Source: an uncultured Eubacterium sp.
Lineage (GTDB): Bacteria > Bacillota_A > Clostridia > Lachnospirales > Lachnospiraceae
NCBI GenBank assembly: GCA_947653505.1
Contig: CANTHI010000093.1
Coordinates: forward strand, 1 to 9,882
DNA length: 9,882 bases
Direction: 5' to 3'
Shown here: positions 7,625 through 9,882 of the stretch, one piece after another
How the letters are laid out: every line of letters starts with the position of its first letter
Numbering within the stretch: position 1 is the first letter of the stretch
The notes under the pieces: generated by a model
Database searches by the model: none
Seen by the model: the letters and a program-made list of their open reading frames with translations, nothing else
Told to the model about the DNA's origin: nothing
Position numbers and translations under genes: made by a program

Positions 7625-8367
7625 TGAAAAAAATATTTTATTATGAGCTGCGCCGGATGATGTACGGATGGATGTTTCCCATACTGCTTGTGCTCAACGG
7701 GGGTTATGCCTGGTATATTCTGACGACAGACATTATTACAGGAATTGCATATACAGCGCCGTTTTCCGTATGGAGCTATTGTACTTATCTGGGAAAGACG
7801 CTGCCTGTGACAGTGACTACAGGACTGCTCATACTGGCAGGATATTATGGGAAACGGCAGAAACAGGCGGACATTCTGATCCTGGCGGCGCCTGTGACAG
7901 CCGCACAGCATCTGGCCGTCCGCACAGCTGTGGCAGGAGTCTGTTATCTGGCCTGCTGTCTGGTGATTGTGGCGGAAGCCGTTATCTTTTATGGAGGGTT
8001 CTTCCAGTATTATGATTACGCTGCGTTTCTGCTGCCGTCCTGCCTGCTTATGCTTTCGTGCTTTTTATTCCCGGTGGGAATGGGGCATCTGCTGGCAGCG
8101 CTGCATCAGGGAATGGCTTATCTTTTTGCGGGGATTGTCTTTGCGTCAGGGTTTGCGGTTCTGGATCAGGGGCTGGATTTATTCTGTGCCGGATATTTTT
8201 CAGGCCGTCCCCTGGGGCTGACAGCAGGGCAGGGCGGAGAGCCGGAGTTTTTCATAGAACCGGTATGGCTGGCAGCCAGATGCTTTTATATTCTGTCAGG
8301 TGCTGTACTGTTCCTTGGAATGCTGCGTCACTGTGGACAAAAACAGACGTCGGATCGTGACGGATAG
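7621..8367 (+). CDS. ABC-2 type permease, second membrane subunit
   Basis: This 248-residue hydrophobic protein has about six membrane segments (17-35, 59-76, 102-125, 134-158, 165-185, 219-236) and a basic cytoplasmic start (MMKKIFYYELRR) like the first permease (MRVFALYKSELRR). The cytoplasmic loop KRQKQADILILAAPV resembles the corresponding loop of the fused permease (RLHRSGMGVLADAAASP), suggesting the two membrane halves are related and pair as a heterodimer. It has no peptidase domain. The start ATG overlaps the previous stop as ATGA and lies 8 nt after AGAGGAG. An ATG at 7624 is a possible alternative. The last codons meet a convergent gene with no gap. Membrane protein of an ABC system is secure; the substrate is unknown. 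Confidence 0.88.
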   Translation: MMKKIFYYELRRMMYGWMFPILLVLNGGYAWYILTTDIITGIAYTAPFSVWSYCTYLGKTLPVTVTTGLLILAGYYGKRQKQADILILAAPVTAAQHLAVRTAVAGVCYLACCLVIVAEAVIFYGGFFQYYDYAAFLLPSCLLMLSCFLFPVGMGHLLAALHQGMAYLFAGIVFASGFAVLDQGLDLFCAGYFSGRPLGLTAGQGGEPEFFIEPVWLAARCFYILSGAVLFLGMLRHCGQKQTSDRDG

Positions 8368-8376
8368 TCAGTCGAT
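8354..8376. terminator. Possible small hairpin over convergent stop codons
   Basis: ATCGTGAC at 8354-8361 can pair with GTCA-gt-CGAT at 8367-8376, giving 8 pairs with a 2-nt bulge and the loop GGATA. It covers the stop codons of both convergent genes. On the minus strand a run of five T follows after about 10 nt; on the plus strand a T-run lies farther away. This is a poor intrinsic terminator and may be chance. Confidence 0.2.
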
Positions 8377-8913
8377 TCCATCCACACTATATTTTTCATA
8401 TTGTTCGACTGCCATGCGCAGCGCTTCGTCAGGTACGTGCGCGTCCTTTTTTATAAAGACTTCCGCCCAGCCTTTATCGAGCCGTACCTGTACGTCATCC
8501 ACACCGGCTATGGAGCCCAGGGATCTTTTAATCCGCAGGGCGCACCGCTCCCCTGCCATTCCCTGGATTTTAACAACTTTATAATCCAGTCTTTGTATTT
8601 TAAAGATGACAGGGCGGGTGCCGTCGTTGCAGCAGGCAATCATCATCCGTTCATCGTTTGTCCAGCCGCGCATAATACTGCCGCCCTGCAGCGCGGTATA
8701 AATATACCGGCTGATACAGTCCCAGGCTTCGGCGCATTGCGAGCCGTCTCCAGCCAGCCAGAAGGTATCTTCCCCGCCATAGCGTTCAAAAATAAATTCG
8801 TCTCCAATTTCATAAAACGGACAGGCACCGGAGTCCGGATCGGCCAGATATTCTTTCTGATAGTCCCTGAAGCATTTTTTGTCCAGAACGGTTACTTTAC
8901 ACTTATATTGCAT
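8368..8913 (-). CDS. TIGR04076-family protein fused to degenerate HMA-like domain
   Basis: This 181-residue protein is likely cytoplasmic. Residues 1-109 fit the small Cys-containing TIGR04076 family: VTVLDKKC near the start, ACPFYEIGDEF, AEAWDCI, the LQGGSIMRGW segment, ACCNDGTRPVIFKI and a final QRLD. Residues ~112-172 look like a heavy-metal-associated (ferredoxin-like beta-alpha-beta) domain beginning VVKIQGM, but the GMTCxxC metal loop reads GMAGERC, so only the second Cys (C124) is left. Cysteines are at 5, 14, 31, 60, 66, 94, 95 and 124. The start is supported by AGGAGGA 7 nt upstream and an extended -10 promoter. TIGR04076 has no established function that I know; redox or metal binding is a guess from the cysteines. 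It converges on the ABC operon with abutting stops. The family call is fairly good, the HMA call moderate. Confidence 0.8.
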   Translation of the reverse strand: MQYKCKVTVLDKKCFRDYQKEYLADPDSGACPFYEIGDEFIFERYGGEDTFWLAGDGSQCAEAWDCISRYIYTALQGGSIMRGWTNDERMMIACCNDGTRPVIFKIQRLDYKVVKIQGMAGERCALRIKRSLGSIAGVDDVQVRLDKGWAEVFIKKDAHVPDEALRMAVEQYEKYSVDGID

Positions 8914-8946
8914 GAATTATTCCTCCAGTTTGTATTTTTTGCAAAT

Positions 8947-8955
8947 ATTCTACCA
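8947..8955 (-). promoter_or_regulatory. Extended -10 promoter of the TIGR04076 gene
   Basis: Read on the minus strand the sequence is TGGTAGAAT, an extended -10 (TGnTAGAAT) 33 nt before the start codon at 8913, giving a leader of about 25 nt with the AGGAGGA site in it. No good -35 is seen at 17-18 nt, where the bases are TAGCAA-like. Confidence 0.45.
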
Positions 8956-9038
8956 CAAGTACACAAAATTTGCTATGCATGGATTGGATAAAAATGCCCC
9001 ATGATTCAGGAGCAGAGTTCATAAAATGATTGCGATGG

Positions 9039-9067
9039 TTGCAAAACGTGACAGACATGGATATAAT
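9039..9067 (+). promoter_or_regulatory. Sigma-70 type promoter of the second response regulator
   Basis: TTGCAA at 9039-9044 and a perfect TATAAT at 9062-9067 are separated by exactly 17 nt, a near-consensus housekeeping promoter. Transcription would start near 9074, giving an untranslated leader of about 100 nt before the regulator, enough for the short ORF at 9107. ATGGAT at 9057-9062 and ATCCAT at 9086-9091 form an inverted pair around the -10 and start site, a weak operator candidate. The rest of the 258-nt spacer (8914-9171) shows no riboswitch or RNA gene that I recognise. Confidence 0.7.
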
Positions 9068-9106
9068 ATTTATAGAAAAATTGTCATCCATAAGGAGTTC
9101 TGTCAA

Positions 9107-9187
9107 ATGATGCATAAACAAAGGGAAAAGGTAGCTGACGATGGGTTTACAGCTTTTAGTGGAGGAACAACATGCCAAAGATTTTAA
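9107..9187 (+). CDS. Possible 26-residue leader ORF overlapping the regulator start
   Basis: An ATG at 9107 (followed by a second ATG) opens a 26-codon frame starting MMHKQREKV and ending in TAA at 9185-9187. It has a strong AAGGAG site at 9092-9097 with 9 nt spacing and lies just after the predicted transcription start. It overlaps the first 16 nt of the response regulator gene in another frame, so ribosomes ending here could affect regulator initiation. The peptide is short, charged and has no run of one amino acid as in classic attenuators. It could be a real coupled leader or a chance ORF. Confidence 0.35.
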   Translation: MMHKQREKVADDGFTAFSGGTTCQRF

Positions 9188-9840
9188 TCATAGAGGATGA
9201 CGTCAGAAATAACCAGATGGTACAGGATTATCTCGGGCATCATGGGTATCTTTGTACGCCGGCGTATTCCGGCAGTGAGGGAAAGCTGCTGTTTTCGATG
9301 GAGCAGTATGATCTCGTTCTGCTCGACCTGATGCTTCCCGGCATTAGCGGGGAGGAGCTGGTCGGGCAGTTTTCGAGACAGGCGCCGGTGATCGTATTGT
9401 CGGCCAAAAGCGGGCTGGACAGTAAGGTGGAAGTATTATCGGCAGGGGCGGATGACTATCTGTGCAAACCGTTCGATCTGCCGGAGCTGCTTGTGCGGAT
9501 CCAGGTGCAGCTGCGGCGCAGGAATCAGCCAGCTGCGCAGTGCCAGCCGGAACGCGCGCTCGTCTACCGGGCATGGGTGCTGAATCCGGATACGCAGGAG
9601 ATGACGGCAGGGGGAGAGCCGGTCGGACTGACAAAACATGAGTTTCTTATACTGGAGCTTTTCATGCGTCATCCGAAAAAGGTGTTTTCCAGACAGATGA
9701 TCTATGAATATGTCTGGGGAGAAGAATATCTGGCGGAAGATAAGACGATCCACGTGCATATCAGCAATATCCGTTCCAAACTGAAAAAAAGCGGTACGGA
9801 TACTTATATTCAGACGGTGTGGGGGATGGGCTTACGGTAG
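9172..9840 (+). CDS. OmpR/PhoB-family response regulator (second)
   Basis: This 222-residue protein carries a receiver domain with acidic pair D9/D10 in LIIEDD, phospho-acceptor D52 in LVLLDLMLP, S77 in VIVLSA and K99 in YLCKPFDLPELL. A winged helix follows (about 125-222) with LTKHEFLILELF, DKTIHVHISNIRSKLKK and IQTVWGMGLR. The chain stops right after the GxR of the terminal beta-hairpin, a few residues shorter than many relatives. The ATG at 9172 is 6 nt after GGAGG (9161-9165) and gives the typical MPKILIIED start. This subgroup usually has its histidine kinase directly downstream, which would lie beyond the window; bases 9841-9882 contain only an unassignable open frame, with a possible GTG at 9846. 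Its targets are unknown. It is clearly distinct from the regulator at 2331, so the window holds two signalling systems. Confidence 0.94.
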   Translation: MPKILIIEDDVRNNQMVQDYLGHHGYLCTPAYSGSEGKLLFSMEQYDLVLLDLMLPGISGEELVGQFSRQAPVIVLSAKSGLDSKVEVLSAGADDYLCKPFDLPELLVRIQVQLRRRNQPAAQCQPERALVYRAWVLNPDTQEMTAGGEPVGLTKHEFLILELFMRHPKKVFSRQMIYEYVWGEEYLAEDKTIHVHISNIRSKLKKSGTDTYIQTVWGMGLR

Positions 9841-9882
9841 TTGAGGTGACTTATCAGGGCGAGTGGGTGTCCGTGACAGCGC

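Noticed and set aside
8932..8980. Resemblance between TTTTTTGCAAATAT near 8935 and the left arm of the 4456-4510 dyad, plus a shared TGCTATG
   Set aside because: The match is short, gapped and in AT-rich sequence; it is not enough to claim a shared operator without a genome search.
8401..8991. Plus-strand open frame of 196 codons over the TIGR04076 gene
   Set aside because: The minus-strand frame has an AGGAGGA site, a promoter and family motifs; the plus frame has none of these.
8903..9178. Minus-strand open frame of 91 codons across the divergent promoter region
   Set aside because: It begins with TTG, lies over both predicted promoters and the regulator start, and has no recognisable sequence.
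9841..9882. Start of a histidine kinase gene after the second regulator
   Set aside because: Only 42 bases remain; a GTG at 9846 is possible but has no convincing ribosome site and the peptide is too short to identify.

Overview
This window of about 50% GC looks like a chromosomal segment from an anaerobic Firmicute, most likely a Clostridia/Lachnospiraceae-type gut or soil bacterium. The reasons are strong AGGAGG-type ribosome binding sites, VanS/OmpR-style two-component genes typical of this group, a flagellin with a large variable middle, an anaerobic CbiK-type chelatase and a TIGR04076-family protein. No rRNA, tRNA, CRISPR array, transposase or phage gene is visible. The taxonomic placement is inferred from style, not from a marker gene.

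Layout. (1) 2-1417: the 3' part of a flagellin gene, cut by the window edge. (2) 1418-1513: an AT-rich, repeat-bearing spacer. (3) 1514-4390: a tight three-gene run of a CbiK-family tetrapyrrole metal chelatase, an OmpR/PhoB response regulator and a sensor histidine kinase. The chelatase and regulator are 13 nt apart, and the regulator and kinase overlap by 16 nt. (4) 4391-4529: a promoter region with an extended -10 element lying in the centre of a long DNA dyad. (5) 4530-8367: a three-gene ABC transporter operon joined by two 4-nt ATGA overlaps. It encodes an ATPase, a 729-residue permease fused to an M1-type zinc peptidase, and a second permease. (6) 8368-8913, minus strand: a TIGR04076 protein fused to a degenerate heavy-metal-associated domain, its stop codon abutting that of the last transporter gene. 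(7) 8914-9171: a spacer with divergent promoters and a possible short leader ORF. (8) 9172-9840: a second OmpR-family response regulator. The last 42 bases cannot be assigned.

How it may work together. The two-component pair at 2331-4390 most likely senses an extracellular signal and controls the adjacent ABC operon through the dyad at 4456-4510. The transporter is the most interesting item. An odd number of membrane segments in the fused permease puts its metallopeptidase domain outside the cell, so the complex would couple peptide cleavage at the surface to ABC-driven movement of a substrate. The substrate is unknown. The chelatase at the head of the regulator operon and the metal-domain remnant after the transporter hint at a metal or tetrapyrrole link, but that is only inference from position.
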